A stretch of 64,000 nucleotides of DNA from Eggerthella timonensis (GCF_900184265.1 NZ_FXXA01000002.1:1758918-1822917), one strand, 5' to 3'; counted from the stretch's first letter, positions 16,954-26,288 are shown. Translations and numbers: made by a program. Notes: generated by a model not told the origin, from the letters alone.

Positions 16954-18555
16954 CTATTGGATGTGGAACACGGTGTTGACGTCTTGCGGGATCACGCGGC
17001 CGGTTTCGGTGACGATGCGCATGCGCAGATCGTAGCTGCCGGGCTCGAGGCCGTCGATGCGGTAGGTCCAATAGATCCAGCGGTCGATCATGGAGGAGGA
17101 GGTGTCGCACGTCTGCCAGGTCTTGCCCTGATCGAGCGAGAAGGAAACCTCGGTGACCTGCTCGTTGAAACCGTCGGCATAGCCCTCGAACGTGACCGAC
17201 GACGTGCCGGTGAAGATCTGGCCGTCCTGGACGTTGAGGAACGCGCCCACCGGCTTGTTGAAGTACGTGTCGTCCTCGCCGGGCAAAAGCGTGCCGGGCA
17301 CGTCGTTCTTCCATTTCTTCACCTCGGCGCCGTCGACGAACTCGAGGCTGGTGATGTAGCGGCGGCTCGAGGAGGCACCGGTGCCCTCGGTGAACATCGT
17401 GCAGGGGTAGCCCAGCTCGCTCGGCAGGTTCTCGCCGTTCATCTTGAAGGCGAGGATGGCCTTCTTCTCGATGAGCCAATCCACCTTGAACGTGGATTTG
17501 CCCTCTTCGCACACGAGCGTCACCGCGTCGGCCTCGACCCCGGCCATCTCGACGATGTCCTCGAACGGGATGCCGGTGATCTCGGCGTTCGCGATGAACG
17601 CGTCGCCCACGCCGTTGGCCGAGCAGTTCATCTTCATGATGCGCGTCTCCAGCTGGTCTTGCGGGATGTCGACGAGCTTGAGGTCGAGCGGCTTCTCGAC
17701 CTGGCCGCTCACGGCCACGACGCGCTCCTGGAGCACCGAGTCGTCGCTGCTCGAGTGCAGCGCGATGCCGTTCGGGTCGGTTGAGGCGGAAAGCTGGTAG
17801 AACGCCAGGTCGTTGTCCGTGAGCACGTTCTGGTCGAACGAGAACGCGCCGTTCACGTCGGCCACGGCGGTGAAGCCCTGCATCTGGTCGTACTTGACCT
17901 CGTCCCACAGGGGCATGTCGCCGGAGACGGGATCGATGTAGTGGCACGACAGGCAGTTGCCGTTCTTGTCGGTGAAGTTGTCGCTGTTGAGATGGGAGTT
18001 GTGGATGACGTTGCCCATCTCCAAGCCGGAGCGCCCGAACAGCGGCTTCTGCTGGCCGTCGTGGCAGGCGATGCACGTGGTCACGTTGATGGGGTCGTCG
18101 CCGTAGCTGTTCAGCCCGTTGTGCGAGATGGGGCACCATTCGATCGCGTTCTCAAGCGAGTGGCACGACGTGCAGCCGCGCTCCTCGGCCTTGATGATGC
18201 CCATGTTGTAGCCGCGCGCGTCGTTGGGCACGGGCTGCACCTGCGTGCCGTCCTCGAGCGTGGTGACCGTCGCCTTGTACAGCTCCTTGGAGTCCTCGTC
18301 TCGTTTCGTGCGGTTTGCCACGTAGTCCTCGAGCTTCGAAGGATCGTCGAACGTGTCGCGCCCGGCCTGCAGGTCGTACGATTTCGTGACGCCCGCTTCC
18401 GCAGCTTGGTCGGCCGCTGCGGGCTCGGGTGCCGCCTGAGGCTGGCAGGCGCACAGGCCCAGCGCGGATGCGGCCGCAACGCAGCAGGCGAGCGTGATGG
18501 CGAGCTTGCACGGCGACCCTCCTCGCGCTGCTTCCCGTCGCTTATCGACTGTCAT
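16954..18555 (-). CDS. Triheme c-type cytochrome / SUOX-fold lipoprotein fusion (locus 2)
   Basis: A 533-residue paralogue of the locus 1 protein. The signal ends in LCA-C (lipid Cys37), without a twin arginine. Heme motifs are CTSCH (128-132), CIACH (161-165) and CLSCH (201-205), with VIHNSH before the third as probable distal ligands. The SUOX-type domain has MNCSANGVGDAFIANAEITGIPF and LGYPCTMFTEG; the Ig-like domain carries EVSFSLDQGKTWQTC. A signature DVNGAFSFDQ after the hemes is shared with the other loci. ATG 18555 has AAAGGGG upstream. It heads a short operon with the two split-gene halves and is divergent from LuxR-2. Confidence 0.85.
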   Translation of the reverse strand: MTVDKRREAARGGSPCKLAITLACCVAAASALGLCACQPQAAPEPAAADQAAEAGVTKSYDLQAGRDTFDDPSKLEDYVANRTKRDEDSKELYKATVTTLEDGTQVQPVPNDARGYNMGIIKAEERGCTSCHSLENAIEWCPISHNGLNSYGDDPINVTTCIACHDGQQKPLFGRSGLEMGNVIHNSHLNSDNFTDKNGNCLSCHYIDPVSGDMPLWDEVKYDQMQGFTAVADVNGAFSFDQNVLTDNDLAFYQLSASTDPNGIALHSSSDDSVLQERVVAVSGQVEKPLDLKLVDIPQDQLETRIMKMNCSANGVGDAFIANAEITGIPFEDIVEMAGVEADAVTLVCEEGKSTFKVDWLIEKKAILAFKMNGENLPSELGYPCTMFTEGTGASSSRRYITSLEFVDGAEVKKWKNDVPGTLLPGEDDTYFNKPVGAFLNVQDGQIFTGTSSVTFEGYADGFNEQVTEVSFSLDQGKTWQTCDTSSSMIDRWIYWTYRIDGLEPGSYDLRMRIVTETGRVIPQDVNTVFHIQ

Positions 18556-18642
18556 AGTTCCCCTTTCTCTCGTCCTTGAGGTCGATCCGGACGGTGCACG
18601 CCGGATGATCGTTCGATCCTACGCCGCCCGCCTGCGCCCCGC

Positions 18643-18709
18643 CATCACCCGTACGTCCGATTTTCCGACGCTCATCCAACGGGCTCGGCATCGGCCAGTT
18701 TGGGTGATG
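18643..18709. promoter_or_regulatory. Operator-like inverted half-sites between the triheme gene and LuxR-2
   Basis: Half-sites of the form CATCACCC-N6/7-CCGAT face each other at 18643-18661 and 18688-18709 within the 265-base divergent gap. Their outer span (67 bases) is close to that of the locus 1 pair (64 bases). This is the expected place for a LuxR-type operator serving both genes. Confidence 0.65.
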
Positions 18710-18820
18710 TTTTGGCCGATGCCAATCGTTTGACCTGCGAATATGAGGAAGGTTGAGGCATGGCCGATGCGTCGCGGAGCGCGATGTGCCATAATGTCAA
18801 CGGCGAAAGGGGAACGCTCG

Positions 18821-20431
18821 ATGACCATCCGGGGTTTGCATGTCCATATGTCCGCAGCGCTCGCAGCCGTCGGTTTCGGCCTGACGCTGGCGTGGTGCAT
18901 GCTCACAAGCCACACGCTCGGGTTCACCTCCTCGACGGAGGGCATCGGCGCGCTCGTCAACCCCCGCATGTTCTACCTGCTGGGCATCCTGCTGCTCGCA
19001 CTCGCGTTCATCGCCTTCCCGCGCGCGCTCAAGCGAGCCGACAACGCGTTGCGCTACGTGCTGCCGCTGCTGTCGGCGTTCGGCACGGCATGCTTCGGGC
19101 TCGCGTACCATCAGGCGTTCTTCGCCCCTGCGGCGCTGGCCGTGGGCGGCCTGTTCGTGGTGGGCATCGGCTTCTTCTGGTTCCTGGCGCGCTACATCCT
19201 GCTACTCGCGCGCACGCAGGGCTTCGTCTGCGTGGTGTGGTCCATCGCGGCCGGCATCATCATCAAGCTGCCCATCGTCCCTGCGTTCAGCCTGCTCATC
19301 AGCCCCGAGTGGCAAGTGCTCGTGGCCATCACGCTCCCGGTCGTCTCGGCGCTCGTGTTCGAGGCGGCCTGCGCGATGGCTCGCAGGGAGGCCCGGCTCG
19401 ACGGCGGCGCGGCGGAGGGGGAGGCGCCGTCGGGGCGCACGGTGTACGGAATACCGGCGAAGCCGCGCACGGCGGCGCCCGCGTCCAAGGCGTTCAAGCG
19501 CAACCTGTACATCCTCCTGGCGGTGTCGGCCATCCTGCTCGCCGTCATCCGCTCGGTCACCTACCTGGGGCTGTGGGGGGACGCGGCCAACGGGGGCGTG
19601 TCCCCCACGTGGTTCGCGGGCTTCGTCGCCTCGGCGCTCGTCATCGTGGCGTTCGCCTACGGAACGCTCATCAAGTTGGCCGACTTCACGCTGACCATGC
19701 GCTTCCAGCCGGCGATGCTGCTCATCTTGGCCGGCCTGTTCGTGGTCGCGTTGCAGGCCAGTCCTGACAGCGAAACGCTCCCGTTCCTCACCGACGTCAT
19801 CCAGGTTGACGAGCTGTGCGCTCACCTGCTGTTCTGGACGGTCATCGTCACGGCGCTCGATGCGCTCGACATGCCGTCGTACCGCGTTATCGGCATTTCC
19901 GAGGCGGTGTTCGCCGGCGCCTCCATCGCGTGGCTGCTCCTGCTCAGCTCGTCGGAGATCATCAGCAACATTTACGTGCTGCTGGCCACCTACGTCATCG
20001 TGATCGGGGCGATGTACGCCACGTGGCTGGGCGGCAAGCGCCGCCCGGACGAGCGGGAGGCGCCCCTTGCCGCCGAGGCCGTCGCCGTGAAGGCCGAAGC
20101 GGAAGCTGCGGCGCCGCAGCCGCATGCGCCCTCGTCGGCGCTCGCGGCCGAACCCGCACCAGCGAGCGCGCTCGAGCCTGCATTCCGGCCCGAGGCGGCG
20201 CAGCCGTTGGCCGACACCGTGTCCGACACGTGCCTCGAGCTGGCGGGGCGCTACGGGCTGTCCCCGCGCGAGACCGAGGTGTTCGTGCTCTTGGCCCAGG
20301 GCCGCACGCGGGCCTTCATCCAGGACGAGCTCGTGCTGTCGGGCAGCACCGTCAAGACCCACGTCTCCCACATCTACGCCAAGATGGGCGTGCACGACCG
20401 CCAGGAGATGATGGACCTCATCTGGAGCTGA
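18821..20431 (+). CDS. 12-TM membrane LuxR-type regulator 2
   Basis: A 536-residue paralogue of LuxR-1 with about 12 hydrophobic helices ([30 protein letters not shown] and others align), followed by an A/P/E-rich linker of about 65 residues that LuxR-1 lacks, then the LuxR/GerE helix-turn-helix. Start ATG 18821 has AAAGGGG 8 bases upstream; the frame is open to 18743, but that part overlaps the promoter region. It is divergent from the locus 2 triheme gene. The last 216 bases differ from those of LuxR-1 at only two positions, one of them silent, against clear divergence elsewhere, which suggests gene conversion or recent domain exchange. Confidence 0.9.
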   Translation: MTIRGLHVHMSAALAAVGFGLTLAWCMLTSHTLGFTSSTEGIGALVNPRMFYLLGILLLALAFIAFPRALKRADNALRYVLPLLSAFGTACFGLAYHQAFFAPAALAVGGLFVVGIGFFWFLARYILLLARTQGFVCVVWSIAAGIIIKLPIVPAFSLLISPEWQVLVAITLPVVSALVFEAACAMARREARLDGGAAEGEAPSGRTVYGIPAKPRTAAPASKAFKRNLYILLAVSAILLAVIRSVTYLGLWGDAANGGVSPTWFAGFVASALVIVAFAYGTLIKLADFTLTMRFQPAMLLILAGLFVVALQASPDSETLPFLTDVIQVDELCAHLLFWTVIVTALDALDMPSYRVIGISEAVFAGASIAWLLLLSSSEIISNIYVLLATYVIVIGAMYATWLGGKRRPDEREAPLAAEAVAVKAEAEAAAPQPHAPSSALAAEPAPASALEPAFRPEAAQPLADTVSDTCLELAGRYGLSPRETEVFVLLAQGRTRAFIQDELVLSGSTVKTHVSHIYAKMGVHDRQEMMDLIWS

Positions 20432-20498
20432 CGCGCGGGGGAGAGGCTCGTGGTATGATACCTACCCAGTTTGTTCCCGGACGCGAAAGGCCTTTCAC

Positions 20499-20975
20499 AT
20501 GCACGTAGACATCTACACCGACGGTGCGGCGCGGGGAAACCCGGGGCCGGGGGGCTACGGCACGGTGCTGCGCTTCACCGATTCGAAGGGCGTCGTCCAC
20601 GAGAAGGAGCTGTCGCAGGGCTACGAGCGCACTACGAACAACCGCATGGAGCTCATGGCCGTGGTGGCGGGCCTCGAAGTGCTCAAGCGCCCGTGCTCCA
20701 TCACGCTGTACTCCGACTCCCAGTACGTGGTGAACGCGTTCAACCAGCACTGGGTGGACGGTTGGCTCAAGCGCGGCTGGAAGAACGCGCAGAAGCAGCC
20801 CGTGAAGAACGACGATCTGTGGAAGCGCCTGCTCGCGGCAAAGAAGCCCCACGACGTGGAGTTCGTGTGGGTGAAGGGGCACGCGGGGCATCCCGAGAAC
20901 GAGCGGTGCGACGAGCTTGCCACGACCGCGGCCGACGGGACGGGGCGCATTCGCGACGAGGGGTTCAACGGTTAG
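20499..20975 (+). CDS. rnhA: Ribonuclease HI
   Basis: A 158-residue enzyme that cleaves RNA in RNA-DNA hybrids. The catalytic acids are visible in order: Asp in [15 protein letters not shown], Glu in NNRMELMA, Asp in LYSDSQYV and Asp in NERCDELA, with the handle helix GWLKRGWKN and the loop KGHAGHPEN. Length matches RNase HI without an N-terminal hybrid-binding domain. AAAGG lies before ATG 20499, and TATGAT at 20454 may be its -10. Confidence 0.96.
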   Translation: MHVDIYTDGAARGNPGPGGYGTVLRFTDSKGVVHEKELSQGYERTTNNRMELMAVVAGLEVLKRPCSITLYSDSQYVVNAFNQHWVDGWLKRGWKNAQKQPVKNDDLWKRLLAAKKPHDVEFVWVKGHAGHPENERCDELATTAADGTGRIRDEGFNG

Positions 20976-21122
20976 TTGAGGGTTGCGATCGCACTCGCAC
21001 GGCCCCTGGGGTTCGTATGATGTTCCTGTTTGATTTCCAACCTGTTTCGTAGGCGAACCGCACGATCTGGTACACTGGTTCGCAGTGTATACAAGCATCT
21101 AAGCGCAGGTGGAGGTTCCCAC

Positions 21123-22256
21123 ATGCAACAGCAAGCAACGTGCGCCCGCAAGGGCGTGTTCGCGGGAGTGGTGGCTGCGGCTCTTGCAGCGACCCTCATG
21201 ATTCCCTCGTTGGCGTACGCCGATCCGTCGGCAAGCGAGAAGCAGGCCGAAGCCCAGGCCGCGCTCGCATCGCTCAACAGCATGCAGAGCACGCTCGACC
21301 AGGCCGCCGTCGTCTACGACGAGGCGTTGGCCGCACAGCGGGAGGCCGAAGCCAAGCGCGACGAGGCGCAGGCCCGCATCGACGAGGCCAACGGCCAGAT
21401 CGCCGATCTGCAGGAGCGCTTGGGCTCTCGCGCGCGCAGCATGTACCGCACGGGCGGCAGCTCGTTCCTCGATTTGCTGTTGGGCGCCACCACGTTCCAG
21501 GAGTTCTCGACGGGTTGGGACATGCTCAACACCCTGAACGAGAACGACGCCGACCTCGTGCAGCAGACGAAGGACCTGCGTGCCGAGGTGCAGGAGCAGG
21601 AAGCCACCTACGCCGAGCAGCAGCGCGTCGCCACCGAGAAGGCCGATGAGGCCCTGCGTTCCAAGGAAGAGGCGGCCTCTACGATGTCCGCCATGCAGGC
21701 CACCTACGACGGGTTGAGCGCCGAGGCCGCCGAACTGCTCGAGCAGGAACGCGCCGCCCAGACCGCCGCCGAGGAAGCCCAGGCGCAGGCTGTGGTAGAC
21801 GAAGCCGTGAAGCAGGCGCAGCAGTCTCAGCAGGGCAACACGGGCGGCGGCAATGAAGGCGGCGGCAATGCGCCTTCCCCCTCGCCTGCACCCAGCCCTT
21901 CGCCTGCCCCTGACTACAACGAGCCCATCGCGAGCTCCGTCGTCGGACGTGCGTACAGCCAGATCGGCAAGGCGTACGGCTACGACGATCCCAGCTACGG
22001 TGCCGGTCCTACCTCGTACGACTGCTCCGGCTTCGTCTCGTTTTGCCTGAGCGGCAGCTACTCGCGCATGGGCAGTACGCTCACGTTCTTGAGCTGGCCG
22101 CGCGTGCAAGGCGAACCCCAGCCGGGCGACGTTGCGGTGAACGCCGAGCACTGCGGTATCTACGTCGGCGGCGGCCAGATGATCCACGCGGCCACGTACG
22201 GCGTCGGTGTCGTGCAGGGCCCGGTGCAGAGCGGGATGGTGTTCGTCCGCCCGTAG
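21123..22256 (+). CDS. Secreted coiled-coil NlpC/P60 peptidoglycan hydrolase
   Basis: A 377-residue secreted protein. The signal peptide ends SLAYA (about residue 35). Residues about 38-235 are a long charged coiled coil like that of RipA or PcsB relatives. A G/N- and P/S-rich linker (about 240-265) leads to the NlpC/P60 domain with catalytic Cys in YDCSGFVSFCL and His in EHCGIYVGGG / MIHAAT. It probably cuts stem peptides during division or wall turnover. ATG 21123 has GGAGG upstream; in-frame codons back to 21030 are not needed. TACACT at 21071 may be its -10. Confidence 0.9.
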   Translation: MQQQATCARKGVFAGVVAAALAATLMIPSLAYADPSASEKQAEAQAALASLNSMQSTLDQAAVVYDEALAAQREAEAKRDEAQARIDEANGQIADLQERLGSRARSMYRTGGSSFLDLLLGATTFQEFSTGWDMLNTLNENDADLVQQTKDLRAEVQEQEATYAEQQRVATEKADEALRSKEEAASTMSAMQATYDGLSAEAAELLEQERAAQTAAEEAQAQAVVDEAVKQAQQSQQGNTGGGNEGGGNAPSPSPAPSPSPAPDYNEPIASSVVGRAYSQIGKAYGYDDPSYGAGPTSYDCSGFVSFCLSGSYSRMGSTLTFLSWPRVQGEPQPGDVAVNAEHCGIYVGGGQMIHAATYGVGVVQGPVQSGMVFVRP

Positions 22257-22278
22257 CGCGAACTTCATAGCGATATCG

Positions 22279-22304
22279 GAGAGGCGGCCCATGGGCCGCC
22301 TCTC
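22279..22304 (+). terminator. Terminator hairpin after the NlpC/P60 gene
   Basis: GAGAGGCGGCCC and GGGCCGCCTCTC form a 12-bp perfect stem with a 2-base loop, 22 bases after the stop. Only a weak T-tract (TTC) follows. Confidence 0.6.
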
Positions 22305-22412
22305 TTCATGGATGAGATTGAACGACGCAATGCGCCGACCTCGACGCCCACGCGGTCGCAGCTTCGCCTCCGGTCCGCTTCCGCCCGTCGTGCATCCTGG
22401 AAGGGGCGGGAT

Positions 22413-22573
22413 GGCAGGTTTTCATCGAATTCGGAGCTTTGGGCTCCGTCCCAAAGCTCGGCTGCGCGCTCCTTCCCGGAAAAAGACCAGGTGGCGGGAA
22501 GACCCATCTCACCGACGGGTTCGCAGACCCCGCCCTTGGCGCACCGAACCTCCGAATTCGGTGAAAACCTGCC
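22413..22573. repeat. Long imperfect inverted repeat in a 430-base intergenic gap
   Basis: The gap 22257-22686 has no convincing gene. Arms 22413-22443 and 22543-22573 pair at 27 of 31 positions and share a CGAATTCGGAG core. Inside lie further hairpins (AGCTTTGGG/CCCAAAGCT at 22435-22458; CTTCCCG/CGGGAAG about 22471-22501). The ORFs seen on both strands here mirror the inverted repeat and have no recognisable product. It could be a mobile-repeat remnant or a structured RNA. Confidence 0.7.
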
Positions 22574-22686
22574 ATTCTCGGAGGCGTCCGCTGCACGGAG
22601 GGGCGCACGCGATGGATCCTGCTGGGAGCATGCGTTGCGGAGAGGAGATCGAGCGACGGGAAGCTCGCCGCGCCGCTGGAACGCGC

Positions 22687-23268
22687 TTACCGAACGCTGC
22701 TCTTGATGAGCGAGCGCAGCTCGTCGATGCCGGTGCCCTTCTCCGATGAGCACACGACGAGCGGCACGTCGGCCCCTAGCTTCAGCTGCTTCTTCAGGGC
22801 GGCCTTCTGCTTCATCTGCTGCTGCCGGCTGAGCTTGTCGGCTTTCGTCAGCACCACGGCGAACGGCAGCTCGGCTTCCTGCAAAAAGCCGATCATGTTC
22901 ACGTCGAGGTCGGACGCCTCATGGCGGATGTCTACGAGCGACACCACGAGCGCAAGGTCGCGATCTTGGTTGAAGTAGCCCTCGATCAGCTCCGACCAGC
23001 GGCTCTTGTCCGACTTCGACACCTTCGCGTAGCCGTAGCCCGGCAGGTCGACGAAGCGCACGCCGTCGCACGAGAAGAAGTTGATGGTGGCCGTCTTGCC
23101 CGGCGTCTGCGACACCTTCGCCAGCCCTTTGCGGTTGAACAGCTTGTTCAGCAGCGACGATTTGCCCACGTTCGAGCGCCCTGCAAACGCGATCTCGGGC
23201 ATGGTCGAAGGCGTGAGCTGCGACGATACGCCGAACGATCGCTCGAATGTCACGTTGTTGATGTTCAT
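22687..23268 (-). CDS. engB: Ribosome biogenesis GTPase EngB/YsxC
   Basis: A 193-residue GTPase of the TrmE-Era superfamily needed for 50S assembly. G1 is GRSNVGKSS, the G2 threonine lies in SQTPGKTATINFF, G3 is DLPGYGYAKV, G4 is TKADKLS, and the C-terminal CSSEKGTGIDEL is the G5 region. ATG 23268 has AAGGAG 6 bases upstream; the frame is open to 23361 but the extension has no family similarity. Confidence 0.96.
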   Translation of the reverse strand: MNINNVTFERSFGVSSQLTPSTMPEIAFAGRSNVGKSSLLNKLFNRKGLAKVSQTPGKTATINFFSCDGVRFVDLPGYGYAKVSKSDKSRWSELIEGYFNQDRDLALVVSLVDIRHEASDLDVNMIGFLQEAELPFAVVLTKADKLSRQQQMKQKAALKKQLKLGADVPLVVCSSEKGTGIDELRSLIKSSVR

Positions 23269-23379
23269 GGGCCGCTCCTTGCCGCTCTTGCATTCACGAT
23301 GCCCCTCATGGTACCCGAACCCCGTCGGCGATGCGGGCCAGACCTGGCAACCCCCTCGCATTCCCCATGGGGCGCTCGC

Positions 23380-24174
23380 TCAGCACCTGAACGCTTCCTC
23401 GAAGGCGGGGCCGATGGATGCGAAGTCGGGCAGCGCGGGTTCGTCCGAGAACAGGTCGAGCAGCAGATCCCGCTGGGCGTGCGCGAGGTCGAGGTCGTCG
23501 AACCAGGGAAGCTCGGCGCGCCGTCCGCGACGGCGCGCCACGGCAGGGTTCGCGTACAACAGGAACAGCAACACGTCGGCGAGGCCTGCACGGTCGGAGG
23601 CGTTCGCCGTAGGGTCCGGCGCGCCTCGCTCGAAGAAATCGGCCAGCCCGAAATCGACGAGCGACACGGCGCCCTCGTCGTCGATCAGCAGGTTCGCCGG
23701 CCGCACGTCGCCGTGCGTCACGCCGCAGCGCTCCAAGTGCGCGAGCATGTCGACGACCTGACGGCCGACGGAGGCGATCTCAGCATGGTCGAACGGTCTT
23801 CGCTGCCGGAACAGCACGCGGTCGAGGGAGGTGCCGGGCATGAGGCTTTGCGCCATGAAACAGCGCCCGCGGTCGCGCGGGTCGTCGCGCTCGCACACGA
23901 TGCCGAGCCAGCGGGGGACGGCGGGGTGCGCGCACAGCGACAGCGCCTTCGCCTCTCTCCAGAGGGCGTCGCGGTCGAGGGATCCCCGCTCGGGCTTGAT
24001 CAGCTTGAGGGCCGCGATGCGGGGCTCGTCGCTGGAGCGCGAGGCTCGAAAGCACGTGCCGAACCGGCCTTGTCCCAGCACGGCATCGAGATGCCACGCC
24101 CCGAACGTGCTGCCGACGAGCCTGCGGTCGCCGGCAGCGGTGGCGAAGCGCGCTAGCCGCGCGGCGTGCCGCAT
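23380..24174 (-). CDS. Small Ser/Thr protein-kinase-like protein
   Basis: A 264-residue cytoplasmic kinase domain with no membrane segment. It has the glycine loop LGQGRFGTCF, the ATP-binding lysine in AALKLIKPE, the catalytic loop THGDVRPANLLI with Asp and Asn kept, and the metal-binding DFGLADFF. It is shorter than PknB kinases after the DFG segment, so substrate recognition may be reduced. ATG 24174 is the only start close before the kinase homology. It overlaps the end of the zinc-ribbon gene by 22 bases and has no strong ribosome site, so it is probably translated by coupling. Its partner or target is unknown. Confidence 0.8.
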   Translation of the reverse strand: MRHAARLARFATAAGDRRLVGSTFGAWHLDAVLGQGRFGTCFRASRSSDEPRIAALKLIKPERGSLDRDALWREAKALSLCAHPAVPRWLGIVCERDDPRDRGRCFMAQSLMPGTSLDRVLFRQRRPFDHAEIASVGRQVVDMLAHLERCGVTHGDVRPANLLIDDEGAVSLVDFGLADFFERGAPDPTANASDRAGLADVLLFLLYANPAVARRRGRRAELPWFDDLDLAHAQRDLLLDLFSDEPALPDFASIGPAFEEAFRC

Positions 24175-24548
24175 TCGAGGCAGAACTTCGCGCTGGGAGG
24201 CAGCGTCGCGCCGCACTGCCCGCAGAACCCGCCGCCCAGCTTCTCGCCGCATTCGAGGCAAAACTTGGAACCCGCCGGCACTTGCGCGTTGCACTTCGGG
24301 CAGGAAAGCGATCCGGCGGCCGAGGCGGCGCGCGGCGCGTGCGCTTGCGCTTGGGGTGCGGCCTGCGCCTGGCCGGGGAAGGGCTGCGCGTTCTGCTGGG
24401 GGTAGCCGTGGCCGTAGCGCTTGCGGTCCGAGCTGCTGAACGAGCCCATGAAGCCGCCGAGCTTGCCCATGAATCCTTGCTGTTGATAGTAGCCGCTGCC
24501 TTGGTTGGTGCGGTGCTTTTTGCGACCGCTCATGGAGAAGAGCCCCAT
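24153..24548 (-). CDS. Double zinc-ribbon protein with Q/A/P-rich linker
   Basis: A 131-residue protein. The first about 75 residues are Q-, G-, Y- and A-rich and look disordered. The C-terminus has two zinc ribbons: CPKCNAQ...FCLECGEK and FCGQCGAT...FCLECGTPRG. No enzymatic domain. It overlaps the kinase-like gene downstream, so the two likely act together, for example as an adaptor and its kinase. GAAAGGA precedes ATG 24548. Confidence 0.82.
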   Translation of the reverse strand: MGLFSMSGRKKHRTNQGSGYYQQQGFMGKLGGFMGSFSSSDRKRYGHGYPQQNAQPFPGQAQAAPQAQAHAPRAASAAGSLSCPKCNAQVPAGSKFCLECGEKLGGGFCGQCGATLPPSAKFCLECGTPRG

Positions 24549-24803
24549 CGGGTGGTCCTTTCAATCGGCTGGATAGCTGAGCCTCAGCATACCCGAAAGC
24601 CCCGTGCACCCGAACGCCGCCGCCCGACTCCCGGAAAAATCCAAGGGGCGAGGCGAGACGGCGGCTGCGCTTCGGTTTCGCAACCGGAGCGTTGCGTGTC
24701 CGAAACGCATGCGAACCGGCTCCGGAGCGTCGCTACACTGGATACGTTCGTCGCCGCGAGGCGTCGGGCGCGGGCGGTTCGGCGAACGAGGAAAGGCGGC
24801 GAC

Positions 24804-26213
24804 ATGGGCGAGGCGAACAAGCGCAAAGGGACCGTGGCGAGCATGCTGCCCGTGCTGCTGGCGTGCTCCTTCACGGCCTCGTTCGGGCAGAGCATGATGA
24901 ACGTCGCCCTCCCCGAGCTGGCGGAGCGCTTCGGCGTGACGCTGTCGATCGCGAACTGGGTGATCGTGGGGTACATGGTGGTCGCCGCGACGGCCATCAT
25001 GCTGTCGTCGTTCATGCTGAGGCGCCTCGGGCTGCGTCGCGTGTTCTTCGTCGGCGCGGGAGCGCTCGCGCTCGGAAGCGCGTTCGCGCTGCTCTCGCAG
25101 GATTTCCCCATGCTGTTCGCCAGCCGCCTCGTGCAGGCGGTGGGCACGGGCCTGTTCTTCCCATCGGTGACGAGCGTCATCATGACGAACTCGCCGGTCG
25201 CGGTGCGCGGCACGCGCCTCGCGTTGAACAGCGGCGTCATCGCCGTAGGGCTTGCCGTCAGCCCGACGGCCTCGGGATTCGCGCTCACGCAGTTCGGCTG
25301 GCGCGCCATGTTCGTCGTGTCGCTCGCCATGTCCGTCGCGCTTCTGGCGGTCGGCTTCTTCCGCGTTCACGGCGGCCCTTCGACGAAGCGCGTTCCCATC
25401 GATGCGCTCAGCGTGATGCTCGGGCCGCTCGGGTTGGCCGCGTTCCTGTACGGCTTGGGCGAGGTCACGCGCGATCTCGCTCCCTCTCTCGCGGCGCTCG
25501 CGGTCGGCGCGGTGCTGCTCGCCCTGTTCGCCTGGCGGCAGTTCGCGCTGGAGAGCCCGCTGCTCGACCTGCACCCCCTCGGCCACCCGCGGTTCGCCGT
25601 GGGCATCCTGCTCGTCATGGTGGGCATGCTCACGTCGTTTTCCATGAGCATCCTGCTGCCGCTGTACTACGAGGGGGCGCTGGGGTACACGGCGTTCTTC
25701 GCGGGCTTGCTGCTGCTCGGTCCCGTGCTGGTCAACGCGGCGTTCACGTTTCTGGGCGGCCGGGTGTTCGACAGGCGCGGCGCGTGGCCGCTCGTACCAG
25801 CGGGCCTCGTGCTCGTGCTCGTCGGGCAGGCGGCGGCGTTCTTCTCGGCCGAGAGCATGATCGCCATCCTGATCATCCTGTCGTCTGCGGCCGTGTACGC
25901 GGGCGCCGGGCTCGTGGTGGCGCCGTCCAAGACCGCGGCGCTCGGCACGCTGCCGCCCGCGACGTACTCCGCCGGCGCGTCCATCAACTCCACGGCCGTG
26001 CAAATCGCCTCGGCCATCGGCTCGTCGCTGTTCGTCGGCGTGCTGTCGGCCGACGTGCTCAGGGACACGGCGGCGGGCGCGGCGAAGGCGCAGGCATACG
26101 CCTCGGCGTTCGAGCACACGCTCTCGATCGCCATCGTCATAGCCGTGGCGGGCCTGCTCGTCGCGTTCTTCTACGCGCGCGCCATGCGCAAACCGGCGTC
26201 TGGCCGGCGCTGA
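24804..26213 (+). CDS. MFS transporter, DHA2 (14-TM) drug-exporter type
   Basis: A 469-residue inner-membrane transporter. The N-terminal motif NVALPELAERFGVTLSIANWVIVGYMV is typical of DHA2 pumps (QacA/EmrB group), as is the loop RRLGLRRVF. About 14 hydrophobic helices are countable. Proton-driven export of hydrophobic compounds is the family role; the substrate cannot be read from sequence. ATG 24804 has GAAAGG upstream. The 255-base gap before it (24549-24803) holds a possible -10 TACACT (24733) and a GC-rich dyad but no gene. Confidence 0.87.
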   Translation: MGEANKRKGTVASMLPVLLACSFTASFGQSMMNVALPELAERFGVTLSIANWVIVGYMVVAATAIMLSSFMLRRLGLRRVFFVGAGALALGSAFALLSQDFPMLFASRLVQAVGTGLFFPSVTSVIMTNSPVAVRGTRLALNSGVIAVGLAVSPTASGFALTQFGWRAMFVVSLAMSVALLAVGFFRVHGGPSTKRVPIDALSVMLGPLGLAAFLYGLGEVTRDLAPSLAALAVGAVLLALFAWRQFALESPLLDLHPLGHPRFAVGILLVMVGMLTSFSMSILLPLYYEGALGYTAFFAGLLLLGPVLVNAAFTFLGGRVFDRRGAWPLVPAGLVLVLVGQAAAFFSAESMIAILIILSSAAVYAGAGLVVAPSKTAALGTLPPATYSAGASINSTAVQIASAIGSSLFVGVLSADVLRDTAAGAAKAQAYASAFEHTLSIAIVIAVAGLLVAFFYARAMRKPASGRR

Positions 26214-26259
26214 CAACTTCCGGTTGTCGGGGAGACCGTGAAAAGCATCCCGTAGTTGG

Positions 26260-26288
26260 TTGAGGTAACCGCGGTTTCGGTGCATGAT
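26260..26288 (+). promoter_or_regulatory. Promoter with palindromic operator for the HTH-membrane gene
   Basis: TTGAGG (26260-26265) and CATGAT (26283-26288) are 17 bases apart. The spacer begins with the palindrome AACCGCGGTT (26267-26276), a likely autoregulatory site for the XRE-type protein encoded just downstream. Confidence 0.55.

Noticed and set aside
22265-22753. ORFs on both strands between NlpC/P60 and engB
   Set aside because: They arise from the inverted repeat, overlap engB, and show no domain or start signal.
24175-24609. N-terminal extension of the kinase-like protein
   Set aside because: It reads through the zinc-ribbon gene out of frame; kinase homology starts only after 24174.
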